From NCBI RefSeq assembly GCF_954871325.1, contig NC_088777.1:28187366-28251365 (forward strand): a stretch of 64,000 nucleotides of DNA, in the 5' to 3' direction. A program made the translations under genes and the position numbers. This document shows positions 11,670 to 24,225 of the stretch, in pieces. This DNA comes from Gordionus sp. m RMFG-2023 (lineage: Eukaryota; Nematomorpha; Gordioida; Chordodea; Parachordodidae). Each line of letters starts with the position of its first letter. Position 1 is the first letter of the stretch. Below the pieces are notes generated by a model. That model made no database searches and had not been told where the DNA came from. It saw only the letters and a list, made by a program, of their open reading frames with translations.

Positions 11670-13046
11670 TGGTATCAATTTAATAGTAATCTGATCAATA
11701 TTGTAGATCATTCATTTTACGTGATAAAGCGCATTCGCCCTCTCAACGTTGTGGGAACAACAGAGCTACGCTAGGTTTTTCTCATTTCCGTCTAACTGGA
11801 TTATTAAAGTTATCGGGGAAGAAAATAGGAGAAGCCCTTTACACGTTTGTGGGCAAGCCGCACGTACATCTACGCACAATAGTCCGAGAACTATCATTTA
11901 AACGTCTGTAGGCTGATTAAGAGGGAAAGGCCTAAAAAGACAGCCCACACCCATACCTGTAATCCTATTTGTATCTAATCATTATTGGAAAGGGGGAGGC
12001 TCGTTTAAGTTAATATTTAGCGAGTCATTTTTAATAAAATTTAATTATTAAATAAGAGAAAAGAAACCTGTACTATAAAGGTATTTAAGTAGATAAAGGG
12101 GGAGAAAGGTTTGGTAACGGATAAGGAATTTCATCTTAGGTACCTAGATTTAATCTGGCTCGTTTAAGTTAATATTTAGCGAGTCATTTTTAATAAAATG
12201 TAATTATTAAATAAGAGAAAAGAAACCTGTACTATAAAGGTATTCAAGTAGATAAAGGGGGAGAAAGGTTTGGTAACGGATGAGGAATTTCATCTTAGGT
12301 ACCTAGATTTAATCTGGCTCGTTTAAGTTAATATTTAGCGAGTCGTTTTTAATAAAATGTAATTATTAAATAAGAGAAAAGAACCTGTACTATAAAGGTT
12401 TCAAGTAGATAAAGGGGGAGAAAGGTTTGGTAACGGATAAGGAATTTCATCTTAGGTACCTAGATTTAATCATAAGAAGCTTTTTGAGAGAATTTTTATT
12501 GTTATTCAATCTAACGAACTGTTTCCAGTTTATATTCAGATCAGCAACATCTTTCAAAACGCGGTGAAACCATAACGTCTTGTATCTGCTGTATTATTTA
12601 CCTCTACAGGTAAAGAGCCAAGTTAAAGCGTCATGAACCAGATTACTGTTAGGATGTCTTAAAATGTGGGCTAAAAATTGAATTCGTTTTTTCTTGAGTA
12701 TGATGTGGAACGGAGTGTGTTTCGATTGTCTCCATAATCTTTCGTTTGTTATGTGGGGTAGAAGACGCCGTTAATTATCCTTAAGCACTTGTTAATTAAC
12801 GTCTGGCATTTTCTGTTGTCTGCTTTAGTGATTTCCCATGTTTCACAACCATATAATAGAACAGGAATCACCGTTGAATTAAAGATGCGTTATCTAGTGA
12901 AGGTAGGAATCTCTCTCGTCTTCCAAAGCTTGAAATACTTATAGAAAGCTGGCCTGGCTTTTTGTAATCTTAACCTGATTTCTCTTTACATCCCCCTCTA
13001 TTATCTAAGGTAATTCTATAAGATATTTTATTTGAGTAACCACCTT
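11670..13046 (-). mobile_element. RTE-like LINE, 3' part (continues at 27167)
   Basis: The C-terminal coding part of a non-LTR element reads on the minus strand: a segment with VLLYGCETWEITKADNRKC and INKCLRIIN, then ITNERLW and a region with LKKKRIQFLAHILRHPN and HDALTW. This is the region downstream of the RT domain in animal RTE/CR1-like elements. Its upstream half is at 27167-29445. The two halves join across the 5-bp duplication ACCTT (13042-13046 and 27167-27171), and the frame reads smoothly over the joint as ETIKVV-TQIKYL, so a single LINE was split by the gypsy insertion. The non-AT-rich tail to about 11670 is probably its 3' untranslated region. Several stops and shifts show it is dead. 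Confidence 0.75.
11998..12472. repeat. three tandem copies of a 159-bp unit in the LINE 3' region
   Basis: Units start at 11998, 12157 and 12316 with GGCTCGTTTAAGTTAATATT and end with GGTACCTAGATTTAATC. Identity is high with a few single-base differences and small gaps in the third copy. The unit begins just after the end of the LINE coding region and could include its last codons. Confidence 0.9.
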
Positions 13047-13520
13047 TGTTGTATATGCAAATACATTTTGAGAAATTAGAATGTTAATTTTTGAAAGATT
13101 ATTCATAAATAAACTGAAAACGAATACAATAATTTTTTTGGGGAATTATTTTTTGTAAATGAACTTAAAATTAACCTAATATTATTTTATATATTTTCAT
13201 ATATTCAAATTAATTGTAAAACAATTATTATATATATCGCTTTAAAAAGTGAAATAAGACACATAATATTATTATTAAATTTTTTTAATATAATTTGGAT
13301 TCTTTATCGAATAAAGTGATTTTTCTATAGTCATAAAGTTTTTTTATTCTTTGGTATTTTATATATATGTTTATCCTAATTTATTTAAATATATTTTATT
13401 CTTTCTTTATTTAGATTCCAATATAATAATAATTCTAATTGAGAGTTTTAGTTAACATCGATAAGAATTTAATCAACTTCTATACACAACTTCAACTCAA
13501 GCTTGCAGCCACCTGCAACA
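13047..13520 (+). repeat. 5' LTR of the first gypsy element
   Basis: 474 bp, starting TG and ending CA, directly after the TSD ACCTT. It is followed by the tRNA-primer site TGGTGCCGAAG two bases inside. The downstream copy is at about 26795-27166. Confidence 0.85.
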
Positions 13521-13772
13521 ATTGGTGCCGAAGAAAAAAATCGAACCCTGTACCTTAGGTCTTCAGTCTAACCATTACATAATATTTCGGGGAACTAAAG
13601 CGTTAAGAAGATTCTATCTAATTTATACCAGGATATTCAAGGTAAAAAAAATTATATTCATGATATATTTATTTTACATTATATTTATAATATTAATAAT
13701 TGTTTTATATTTAATTAATTTTGGTAGGATTTTTAAATTATTTTTAATTAGATTTTTATTAAGCACGTTATA

Positions 13773-16700
13773 ATGTATATTAATCAGATGAGTATTTGGA
13801 ATTTATTTTTAGAAAATATAATTTTAATAGTTTTTGTGGTTATGATTTTTGTTTTTACATTAGGTTTAATCATAGGGAGAAGTACAACTTATATTAAGAT
13901 AGAGATTATAGAATTAGAAAAGGTTAAGAATATATTGAGAGATGTAGAGAAGAAGATAAATATAGATAATTTCAGACGGACAGATAATTATAGACAAATA
14001 ATTTGTTTTAGTTGCGGCCAGCCGGGTCACATGTCGCGACAATGTGATTTAACGAAAGATTTAAAGTGCGCGAGATGTGGCAAGAATGGCCATGTAGCTA
14101 TTAGATGCAGATTAGACAATTTGATATTAAGATGTAATACGTGTGGTCAAGATGGACACACACAAGAGAGATGTAAGAAATGACTAGTAGAAGGAAATGT
14201 TAATTTTAATGATAATTTTAAGGATAATTTTATTGATAATTTTGATTATAATTTGAATGATAATTTGAATGATAATTTTACGGATAATTTTGATGATAAT
14301 TTTACGGATAATTTTAATGATAATTTTAAGGATAATTTTATTGATAATTTTAATGATAATTCGAATGATAATTTTGTTGATAATAATAAATTTAAATCAG
14401 GTATTAAGAGAAGTAGAGATAAAATGAGAGACATAAAGATAAAGAGGAGAAATTTTGATATATACAAGTCGAAAGATGCAACGTTGGTAGACGTACGAAA
14501 GATTGAATTAGAGGATTTTTTTAATGAAAAATAGATGCCCGAGAATAAGGATAAAGATTGAGGAAGCTGAAATATGTTTTTTATTAGATACTGGAGCAGA
14601 AATTAGTTTGATGAGTATAAAGGATTTTAATAAATTTTGGCCAGGAAAAGAATTTGTTATAAAAAAATAAGAGCCAAACAATTAGATGGTAGCGTAGTGA
14701 AAATTGTAGGTTATTACAGAATAAGATTACCTGAAATTAATAGAGGTATAACTTTATGGATAACTACTTTGAATATTGAGCCAATTTTAGGTTGGGGATA
14801 TATAAAAATATTAGATCCGGTCTTTATTGAAAATATCTTGAAAATGAATGATGAAAATAAGGAAACGATAGAAAGTGATTTCGATAAACTTAAGTTGTCT
14901 AATATAGTAGATAAACAAGATGTAGTTCTCGATAAACTTAGAAATCGAACTCCAGAGTTTTTAATTGAATATAGAGACGAAGAGAATAATATTCCTAGAG
15001 GTATAAATTCTATTGAGGCAACACCAGTTGAAATCTACAAGCAGAGAATTAAGAAGATAACAGAACAGGAAGAAATTGTTGAAGATAAATGCAGCCCTGA
15101 AATAAGTATAATTTTAGATCAATACATGGAGGTTTTTAAAGAGGAGTTAGGTACGCTGAAAGATGTTGAAGTAGATATAAGATTATTAAGAGACTACCAG
15201 CCTAAATTTTGCGGAGTAAGGAGATTACCGTTTTCTTGGATAGATGAGGTTGATAAGGAGTTAAATAATTGGTTGAAGAAAGGTATAATACGACCTATAG
15301 TGCATAGCGACTGGGCGACACCGTTAGTCCCCATAAGAAAGGCAGATAATAGTTTAAGACTATGCATAGATTACAGAGTTTCGTTAAATCCATGGATTAT
15401 CACAGTTAGTTATCCATTACCGAGGATAGAGCAGTTATTAGCGAACCTGAGAGGAGCTATTTTTTTTCGAAGATAGATTTCTCGAATGCATATTTACAAA
15501 TTAAGGTGAATGAGAAAACAAGTAGATTGTTAACTATTACAACATATAGAGGATTATTTGTTTTCTGTCGTTTACCGTTTGGGTTGAAGGTATCAGCTGC
15601 GATATTTCAAAAGACGATGGCTTCTTTATTTCAAGGTTTAGATGGAATAATGTATTATTTAGATGATGTTTTAATATCAGGTAGAACCGAAGAAGAACAT
15701 AATACTAGATTAGTTAAAGTATTAAATATAATATTAGAAAATGGCTTAAGAGCTAATATGAAGAAAAGCGTTTTTGGAGTACGAGGAATAAGGTATTTAG
15801 GTCATTTTATTAAAGGAAACGAAATTACTCCAATTTCGAAGAATATAGACAAGATAATGAATATGAGAGCGCCAAATAATAAATCTGAATTACAGTCGTT
15901 TTTAGGGGCTACGAATTATTATCATCGTTTTATACAAGATTTTGCTGAAATTGCTACACCATTATATAATGTATTGAAGAAAAATAATAAGTTTGAATGG
16001 GGAACAGCCCAAAAAGAAAGTTTTGAAAGATTGAAGATAAAGATGGCAAGTAAACCTATATTAAATTGCTTCGATGAGAAATTAGATATTGTTCTTGCAG
16101 TAGACGCTTCTAATGAAGGTATAGGAGGAGTTTTATTACAAATAGTTGACGGTATAGAAAAGCCTATCTTATTCGTGTCAAGACAATTTAGCAATACTGA
16201 GAAGGATTATTCAACAATAGAAAAGGAAGCATTAGCTGTCAAGTTTGGTTTAACCAAATGTAGAGAGTATTTGTTAGGCCGAAGATTTTTGTTATATACT
16301 GATCACAAACCTTTAGTAGGGCTCTTTAGGAAGAACAATAAGGAGTTGATGATTTCACCAAGGCTACAGAAATGGCTTATATTGGTAGGGAATTTCGATT
16401 TTGAAATAAGATTCAGGGCAGGTAAACAGAATTGTTTACCAGATGTTTTATCGAGATTGTTTGATAAGGACTTTGAAGACAAAAACAAAGAGCCAATGAT
16501 AAATATTTTAGAATATAGTAAAACAGAAGAACTTAATAATAATGTTATAAGAACCTTAAAAATAGATACAAGAGAAAAACCGATAACTTTTGAAATAGTA
16601 AAGGAGATATCCGGAGAAGATGAAGAATTATTAAGAATTAGAACTTGTTTAAAAGGAGATGCAGAATGGAAGAAGGAAGACAAAGCAGCATTTAAGAATA

Positions 16701-17640
16701 TTAGAAGCGAATTAAATATAGAAGACAATTGTTTAATGAGAGGATATAGATTAGTGATACCGAATAAGTTAAGAAAAGAAACCTTATGTGTAATACATTC
16801 AGGTCATCAAGGCGTAGAGAGAATGAAAAATAAAGCAAGAGAATACATTTGGTGGCCTAGAATGAATAAGGAAATAGAAGAATTAGCTAAGAGCTGTGAA
16901 ACATGTAATATGTGTGCTAATTTACCGGCAAGGGATAAGGAAGATAAATGGCCAGAGACAAATGTGCCATGTGAAAGAATACACGTAGATTTTTTAGAAT
17001 TTGAAAAAAAAAATTACTTTATTATGGTAGATGCTGGTTCAAAATGGATAGATTGTCAACAGGTATTTGGCCTATCTTCAAAAGTAGCGTTGAATAAGTT
17101 AAAAGATTTTGTAAGTAAATATGGATTAATGAAGACATTAGTTTCGGATGGTGGCCCAGCATTTAGAGGCAAGGCATTTGATAAGTTTTGTGATAGGTGG
17201 AAGATTGAACATGTATTATCTCCACCATATTATCCAAGAAGTAATGGACAAGCAGAACGAATGGTGGCTATAGTTAAAAATTGGTTAAAAAAAGAAAAAT
17301 ATGGGGAAGGAAAATGGTGGTTATTATTATTATTATCATACAATAATACTAAGAATAGCAAGGGGAATTCGCCAGCAGAGATGTTTTTAGGTAGAAAAAC
17401 AAGAACTGAATTAGATTTTTGAAAGAAAAAATAAAGCCAAAAGATAATACATATGAGGAGAAAATTAAAGTTGGAAGTTTGGTATGGATTCTTCTGTTTG
17501 AGGGTCCAGTTAAATGGGGGAAAGGTATAGTAAGCAGAATATAGGAAGAAAAAAAGTAGAAGTAGAAATTGAAGGACAAGAAGGTACATATACAAGACAC
17601 CTGAAACAAATAAGGCGTAGAAGCTTAGGACCTTAAAGAG
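13773..17640 (+). pseudogene. gag-like and pol region of the first gypsy element, fossil
   Basis: Order of parts: a short gag-like part (13773-14183) with an N-terminal hydrophobic segment and three CCHC zinc knuckles (CFSCGQPGHMSRQC and two more); an Asp-Asn-Phe repeat stretch (about 14200-14390); an aspartic protease with LLDTGAEISLM (about 14540-14800); reverse transcriptase with YYLDDVLISG (about 15180-15850); RNase H with VDASNEGIGGVLL and YTDHKPLVG (about 16080-16460); and integrase with H-x3-H...C-x2-C, VDAGSKW, SDGGPAF and NGQAERM (about 16780-17400). Domain order PR-RT-RH-IN identifies Ty3/gypsy. No capsid domain could be recognised in the gag-like part. The region is broken, about three breaks. 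Confidence 0.88.
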
Positions 17641-17669
17641 ATTTGAGAAATATACGAAAAATTAGAAGA

Positions 17670-17990
17670 AATAAATTGATGAAAGACATATTTATGAGAA
17701 TCATAATTTCTGATGAGACATATTTATGAGAATCATAATTTATAAAGAAATAAATTGATGTTAGACCTATTATGAGAATCATATTTTCTAAAGAAATGAA
17801 ATTGATGATAAACATAGTAGGAGAATCATAATTTAAAGAAGGAATAAATTGATGTTAGTCGTAATGAAAGGAATCATAATTTAAAGAAGGAATAAATTGA
17901 TGTTAGACGTAATGAAAGGAATCATAAATTGGAATGAAATAAAATGGATAATAGACCTAATTATGAGATTCATAATTAATAAATGAATAA
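17670..17990. repeat. tandem repeats in the 3' untranslated part of the first gypsy element
   Basis: About six imperfect units of 50-60 bp built on ATGAGAATCATAATTT and AAGAAATAAATTGATGTTAG. They lie between the integrase end and the Helitron junction and belong to the retroelement rather than the Helitron. Confidence 0.75.
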
Positions 17991-18049
17991 AAGGTAAGTG
18001 GAGAAAATATAATGAAATATAGATAATTAAGAGTTGAGGAATATATATA

Positions 18050-18078
18050 CTAGTTGATAACCCGTCAAAAATGACGGG
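18050..18078 (-). terminator. Helitron A 3' terminal hairpin and CTAG end
   Basis: Seven-base-pair stem CCCGTCA/TGACGGG with a short A-rich loop, followed on the minus strand by TTATCAA and CTAG. This is the hallmark Helitron transposition terminator. The same structure is at 24342-24370. Confidence 0.9.
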
Positions 18079-18609
18079 GATGAGAATTTTTCGTTCTTTT
18101 ACGATAATTCTTTTTACCCCCCCCCCCCCTCCTCCTTCAGGCCAATTCCAACCCATTAAGACTAAGAGAGAGGAATTGTCTTTTTTATTCAATGATTGAT
18201 GAATAATATATTTTACCTTTATTTGATGATGGATGAATCAGACATTTTCCTTTTTATGAGATGTGATTTCGAAATTTATATTTTAAATTACAAAAATGAA
18301 ACAATATCTCTTATTAGCACCCTAAATACTAACATTATTTACCAGAGCTCCTGTTAGTCAGAATTACTGTTCACTCCCCACCGCGTGAAGGTAGGAGATG
18401 GATTTTAGGGGAGCAAAGAAATGAAAAAAAGAATGAAAATAAGAAGGAAGAAATAGAAAAAAAAGACAAAGATATGAATTATAAGAAAATATAATAAATA
18501 TTTAAACTTCAAGAGTTGATGATTATCGGTTTACAACACATATGCATTTGTAGCCATATAAAAAATATAATATAATAAATTTTATAATATAGAAAATTAC
18601 CTAAAAAAG

Positions 18610-20735
18610 GAGATTTCAATCTCTTTTCTTTGCTCAAGGTGGTTTCGTTTTTGAAGATGATGTTGTGATTTCCTTGCTCATAGTTTGTCGTAAATAACCT
18701 GAAATAAAACGTGTAAATTGAAATTAAATAGAATATACTGTTGTTGGTGAGGAAGATGGTTTAGCGATGGTGAATAAGTTCTCTTTTCTTTGCTCAAGGT
18801 GGTTTCGTTTTTGAAGATGATGTTGTAATTTCCTTGTTCGTAGTTTGCCGTAAATAACCTGAAATAAAACGTGTAAATTGAAATTATAAAATAGAATATA
18901 CTGTTGTTGGTGAGGAAGATGGTTTAGCGATGGTGAAGAAGTTCTCTTTTCTTTGCTCAAGGTGGTTTCGTTTTTGAAGATGATGTTGTGATTTCCTTGC
19001 GTTTGCCGTAAATAACCTGAAATAAAACGTGTAAATTGAAATTAAATAGAATATACTGTTGTTGGTGAGGAAGATGGTTTAGCGATGGTGAAGAAGTTCT
19101 CTTTTCTTTGCTCAAGTTGGTTTCGTTTTTGAAGATGATGTTGTAATTTCCTTGCTCGTAGTTTGCCGTAAATAACCTGAAATAAAACGTGTAAATTGAA
19201 ATTATAAAATAGAATATACTGTTGTTGGTGAGGAAGATGGTTTAACGATGGTGAAGAAGTTCTCTTTTTTTTTGCTCAATGTAGTTTCGTTTTTGAAGAT
19301 GATGTTGTGATTTTCTTGCTCGTAGTTTGCTGTAAATAACCTGAAATAAAACGTGTAAATTGAAATTATAAAATAGAATATACTGTTGTTGGTAGCGATG
19401 GTGAAGAAGTTCTCTTTTCTTTGCTCAAGGTGGTTTCGTTTTTGAAGATGATGTTGTGATTTCCTTGTTCGTAGTTTGCCGTAAATAACCTGAAATAAAA
19501 CGTGTAAATTGAAATTATAAAATAGAATATACTGTTGTTGGTGAGGAAGATAGTTTAGCGATGGTGAAGAAGTTCTCTTTTTTTTGCTCAATGTAGTTTC
19601 GTTTTTGAAGATGATGTTGTGATTTTCTTGCTCGTAGTTTGCTGTAAATAACCTGAAATAAAACGTGTAAATTGATGTTGGTGAGGAAGATGGTTTAGCG
19701 ATGGTGAAGAAGTTCTTTTTTCTTTGCTCAAGGTGGTTTCGTTTTTGAAGATGATGTTGTGATTTCCTTGCTCTTAGTTTGCCGTAAATAACCTGAAATA
19801 AAACGTGTAAATTGAAATTATAAAATATACTGTTGTTGGTGAGGAAGATGGTTTAGCGATGGTGAAGAAGTTCTTTTTTCTTTGCTCAAGGTGGTTTCGT
19901 TTTTGAAGATGATGTTGTGATTTCCTTGTTCGTAGTTTGCCGTAAATAACCTGAAATAAAACGTGTAAATTGAAATTATAAAATAGAATATACTGTTGTT
20001 GGTGAGGAAGATGGTTTAGCGATGGTGAAGAAGTTCTCTTTTTTTTGCTCAATGTAGTTTCGTTTTTGAAGATGATGTTGTGATTTTCTTGCTCGTAGTT
20101 TGCTGTAAATAACCTGAAATAAAACGTGTAAATTGAAATTATAAAATAGAATATACTGTTTTTGGTGAGGAAGATGGTTTAGCGATGGTGAAGAAGTTCT
20201 CTTTTTTTTGCTCAAGATGGTTTCGTTATGGAAGATGATGTTGTGATTTCCTTGCTCATAGTTTGCCGTAAATAACCTGAAATAAAACGTGTAAATTGAA
20301 ATTAAATAGAATATACTGTTGTTGGTGAGGAAGATGGTTTAGCGATGGTGAAGAAGTTCTTTTTTCTTTGCTCAAAGTGGTTTCGTTTTTGAAGATGATG
20401 TTGTGATTTCCTTGTTCGTAGTTTGCCGTAAATAACCTGAAATAAAACGTGTAAATTGAAATTATAAAATAGAATATACTGTTGTTGGTGAGGAAGATGG
20501 TTTAGCGATGGTGAAGAAGTTCTCTTTTTTTTGCTCAATGTAGTTTCGTTTTTGAAGATGATGTTGTGATTTTCTTGCTCGTAGTTTGCTGTAAATAACC
20601 TGAAATAAAACGTGTAAATTGAAATTATAAAATAGAATATACTGTTTTTGGTGAGGAAGATGGTTTAGCGATGGTGAAGAAGTTCATATTTCTTTGCTCA
20701 AGGTGGTTTAGTTTTTGAAGATGATGTAAAGTTGG
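18610..20735. repeat. Helitron A minisatellite, about 14 copies of a 163-bp unit
   Basis: The marker phrase GTTTCGTTTTTGAAGATGATG recurs (two or three variants) about every 160 bp, first at about 18644 and last at about 20707. Units carry GAGGAAGATGGTTTAGCGATG and CGTAAATAACCTGAAATAAA. Some units have internal deletions, for example near 19390 and 19680. Open frames across the array (SSPSLNHLPHQQQYILFYN on the minus strand) are repeat by-products. Confidence 0.93.
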
Positions 20736-20786
20736 TGATTTGATGGTGAATAACAAAGTTGGTGACTTTTTTAAATTTCTTACAAA

Positions 20787-23642
20787 TTATGAATTTAAGA
20801 TTTCATTATATACGATATTTTGTGTGAATGTTTTATCATTTTTTAAAATTTTTCCTTGTAATTCTGATGGCAAAATCATAATTTTCATATTATTTTGAGA
20901 TTTACATCTAGTAAGAGCCACATATAGTTGTCCATGGGCAAATACAGGCTCAGGGAGGAATAAGCCTACATGATCAAAAGTTTGTCCTTGACTTTTATTT
21001 ATTGTAATCACAAAAGCGGGAATTATAGGAAACTGTCGTCTTTTTAAAGTAAATGGTAACTGAGAGTCACTTGGAGCTAGATCTATTCGTGGGAGAAAAA
21101 CTCGATAACCCTTATTAGTGCCTGTCAATACCTCAGCGTCCATAAAATTAATATGTAAATATCGTATGATTAAACGGGTACCATTACAAAGTCCTTTCTT
21201 TGGGCTCTAGTTGCGTAATAGCATAACAATTGTACCAACCTTAAGTGTTAGCTTGTGAGGTGGCATACCGGATGGAGTTTGTGAATGCAAAAATTCTAGT
21301 GGAAAATTCATTATATCATCCTTATTATCGCTTTCAATGGAATCTGCACTATAATAATGTTTGATAGGGCCTGAAATTATATTAATGATATCGTTGTTGA
21401 GGGTAAGTGCAATTTTATTTTTGGTGGTTAATATTATTTTAGTAGAAAGACTATCTATATCAGTAATATCTATAGAATTACCATACACACATTTTATTAA
21501 TGAATCATTTTCAAGCAAATAAGGTGGGATTTCAACACTATTTGTAGGAAGATCAGAATTGCTGCTTGATAGCCCATCTCCAATTTTAAGTAACCAAGCA
21601 TTGTAATCAACTTGATCTGATGAAATACGCATATTATCAATCAAATGTATTATTTTAAAATGACTCCATAAATATGAACTTTTTATACAGGACTCTATAA
21701 TATCGACTTTGGATACTTTAGGCACTACTGGTAAAGTCTGTCTAAAATCACCACCTAATAAAATTACTTTTCCGCCAAATGGGTGGGAATTTTTCATAAT
21801 GTCTTTAAGTAATCGGTCAATGCATCGCAAACCGTGTTTAGTCATCATTGTGGCCTCATCAATAATAATCAATTTGCTATTTTTAATATCTAGAGCTAGC
21901 GAACTATGTAAATTCATATGGGATGTAGAAGTTTCAAAGATAGGCACAGGTAATTTGAATCCGCTATGGATGGTTCTTCCCCCCTTTAAAAGAATAGAGG
22001 ATATGCCGGTGGTTGCAAAAGGCAATACAATTTGATTTTTTGCTCTTATATAACACATTAAGGTATTGTAAAGATACGTTTTACCTGAACCTCCAGGGCC
22101 ATCCACGAAGAAATATCTTTTTGGAATATTTTCTAATTCAATCGCTTGTATAATTAAATCAAAAGCATATTTTTGTAATCGGTTTAATTTAGATATACGC
22201 TCGATTGAATCGGCAGCTTCAACATCGGCATCATAATGTTGTTTTGGGGGGATTTTTGTAGGTGAAGGAAGATCAAAACTTTGACAGCATAAACCATGAT
22301 CAAGAAAAACGTTTTCAATGTCCATTAAAGCCATGTTTATTGCAATTACTTCTGAATATTGACGCAAATAATCTTCAATCATCATAAATCTGAACCTATT
22401 CCATAGATATGCAGGATTTTCAGGCTGACAAAAAATGCAGATAAAGGCAAAAGTACTCCGAAGTTGTGACGGCATTTGATATATTGATCCCTCTTCTATG
22501 CATGATTCCCACTCTTTATCATCTGATAACAAATTTCTCTTAATAGCTGCCTCTTTAAAAGTACTCATTAAAATTCCATTAATAGTTTTTAAATAATCAA
22601 AACTTGTAGCCCCGCAAACATGAAGTAATAATAATCGAAGGAAGAATCGTTCACCAGAATTAGGATGAACGGAATACATTCTCGAAATTACATTTAATCG
22701 TTTTTTTCTTAGTTTCCAATGGTAATTTGTAAACACATAATGATAAGGTATTTCCCCATAAAGATATTGTCTAGCATTTAGATCTGTCTTATTTAACTCA
22801 AACCATTCCGTTAAAGTAGTATGTTTATTTTCTGATCTCAATAAAGCATCTCTTTCATGTCCAGCAGTGAAATATACTGGCTGTTGTAAAGGTAAATGAA
22901 TTCCTAAGCGAATAACAGCGTGCGAACGGTCATGCATATTATTTTCTAATAATCTCCACATTGATTCACATGCACTCACATATCGCGCATTTAAATGTGA
23001 TTTAATTTCGTCATGAATATTTATATTTGAAGCAACATTAATGTCAACATTAGTACAGTCATAGCCCTTATAAATATAATTAAAGATATATTTTACCGAT
23101 TTAATAGATGTACAAATTTCCACGTTAATATGAGCATTGAATTTTAACATTAGATATCGATTATATGGAATAACATAACGATTATCCGTAGGTTTACCGG
23201 AAAGAATTGTAATACTATTATCTCGCCTTTTATAATATGGATACCCATCAATATTTGGTCTTGTTTCCATTTGAAAATCCTTCGGAAATTTTTTGGTACA
23301 TATGCCATTTTCCATGCAAGGCGATTTGGGGTTAAATATCCTGCAAGGACCATGTATCATAAAATGGGTAACAATCTGAAAAAGTTTAGGATCGAGAATT
23401 TTATCTGGCATTTCGGCACAAACAAATTTATCTATAGCTTGAGATGTTTCAATTTTGCTATCATCGTTTAAAATAATAAGTATATGGGCATGAGGCAAAC
23501 CTCTTTTTTGGAACTCGATTGTATATATAAAAGCCATAGATTTACCAAATAAATTTTTTTTATTTATATCGAACAATAATTCATTTAATTTCAATTTAAA
23601 AACACGGGCTATTAAATCTGGTCTATCTGATTGTGATTTCAA
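20787..23642 (-). pseudogene. Helitron Rep-helicase (HUH nuclease plus Pif1-type helicase), one in-frame stop
   Basis: This protein nicks and unwinds the element for rolling-circle transposition. From 23642 the frame is open for 811 codons: FQKRGLPHAHILIIL holds the HUH motif (His51, His53), and SVKYIFNYIYKG holds the two catalytic tyrosines (Tyr185, Tyr189). The Pif1 part has Walker A GPGGSGKT (residues 515-522), Walker B IIIDEA (about 592-597) and motif III LLGGDFRQTLP (about 628-638). A TAG at 21207-21209 interrupts the frame. The same frame then continues SPKKGLCNGTRLIIRYLHIN to the last helicase motifs (FVITINKSQGQTFDHVG, LYVALTRCKS) and ends at 20787. The N-terminal domain is missing upstream of residue 1; a copy of it is at 25696-26349. 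Confidence 0.93.
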
Positions 23643-23849
23643 CTTGAAAGATTTTTTATATAAAGAAATTGCAAAATTATTATATTAAGTCTATGTTACA
23701 ATAATTTTAACGTTATTTTTATTTTTTATTTAATTCGCATATAAATATAAATTGCAAGACATTACATTTTTTAAAAGAAATATAATATAAAAATAATTAT
23801 TTATTTTTTAAAAATTTATATTTTAATGAATGTATTAAATTAAATATTC

Positions 23850-24225
23850 TGTTTTTTCCGGTATAATGTGTTATTTTTTTTTCAACTTTAAATCGTTTTT
23901 TTGAGCTCGTTTTTTTAAATTTGATTTTACCGGAAATGTATTCCAGCATGTTTAGAATACCTATCTTATGAAAATAATTTTACCGATAACTTTTGAATCA
24001 TTTATAATTTATGTGAAAAATCAATGGAAAAATTAATATAAATTATATTAAGTTTATAAGTTCATGACAAAATTATCTGAAATTTATAGGGTAGGTATTC
24101 CAAACATAATAGAATACATTTACGGTAAAATCACATTTTTAAATTCAAAAAACGAACTCAAAAAATAATTTAAAGTTGAAAAAATAACTTATTGACGGAA
24201 AAACACATTGACCCTAACATATATA
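23850..24225. mobile_element. MITE-like inverted-repeat element inside the Helitron DNA
   Basis: About 110 bp at 23855-23970 is the imperfect reverse complement of about 24090-24215. Shared phrases include TTTTTTCAACTTTAAAT, GATTTTACCG and GGAATACCTA. The spacer between arms is about 120 bp and also AT-rich. No TSD is certain. No coding capacity. Together with its flanks it replaces the part where Helitron A should encode its central region. Confidence 0.7.

Noticed and set aside
16303-17609. Minus-strand frames opposite the first gypsy pol region
   Set aside because: Antisense shadows of conserved RNase H and integrase coding.
18724-20538. Several minus-strand frames with SSPSLNHLPHQQQYILFYN
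   Set aside because: They follow the 163-bp Helitron minisatellite unit by unit, are interrupted in many units, and lie in the non-coding 3' part of Helitrons.
21709-22035. Plus-strand frame inside the helicase region
   Set aside because: Antisense shadow of the Pif1-type helicase coding sequence.
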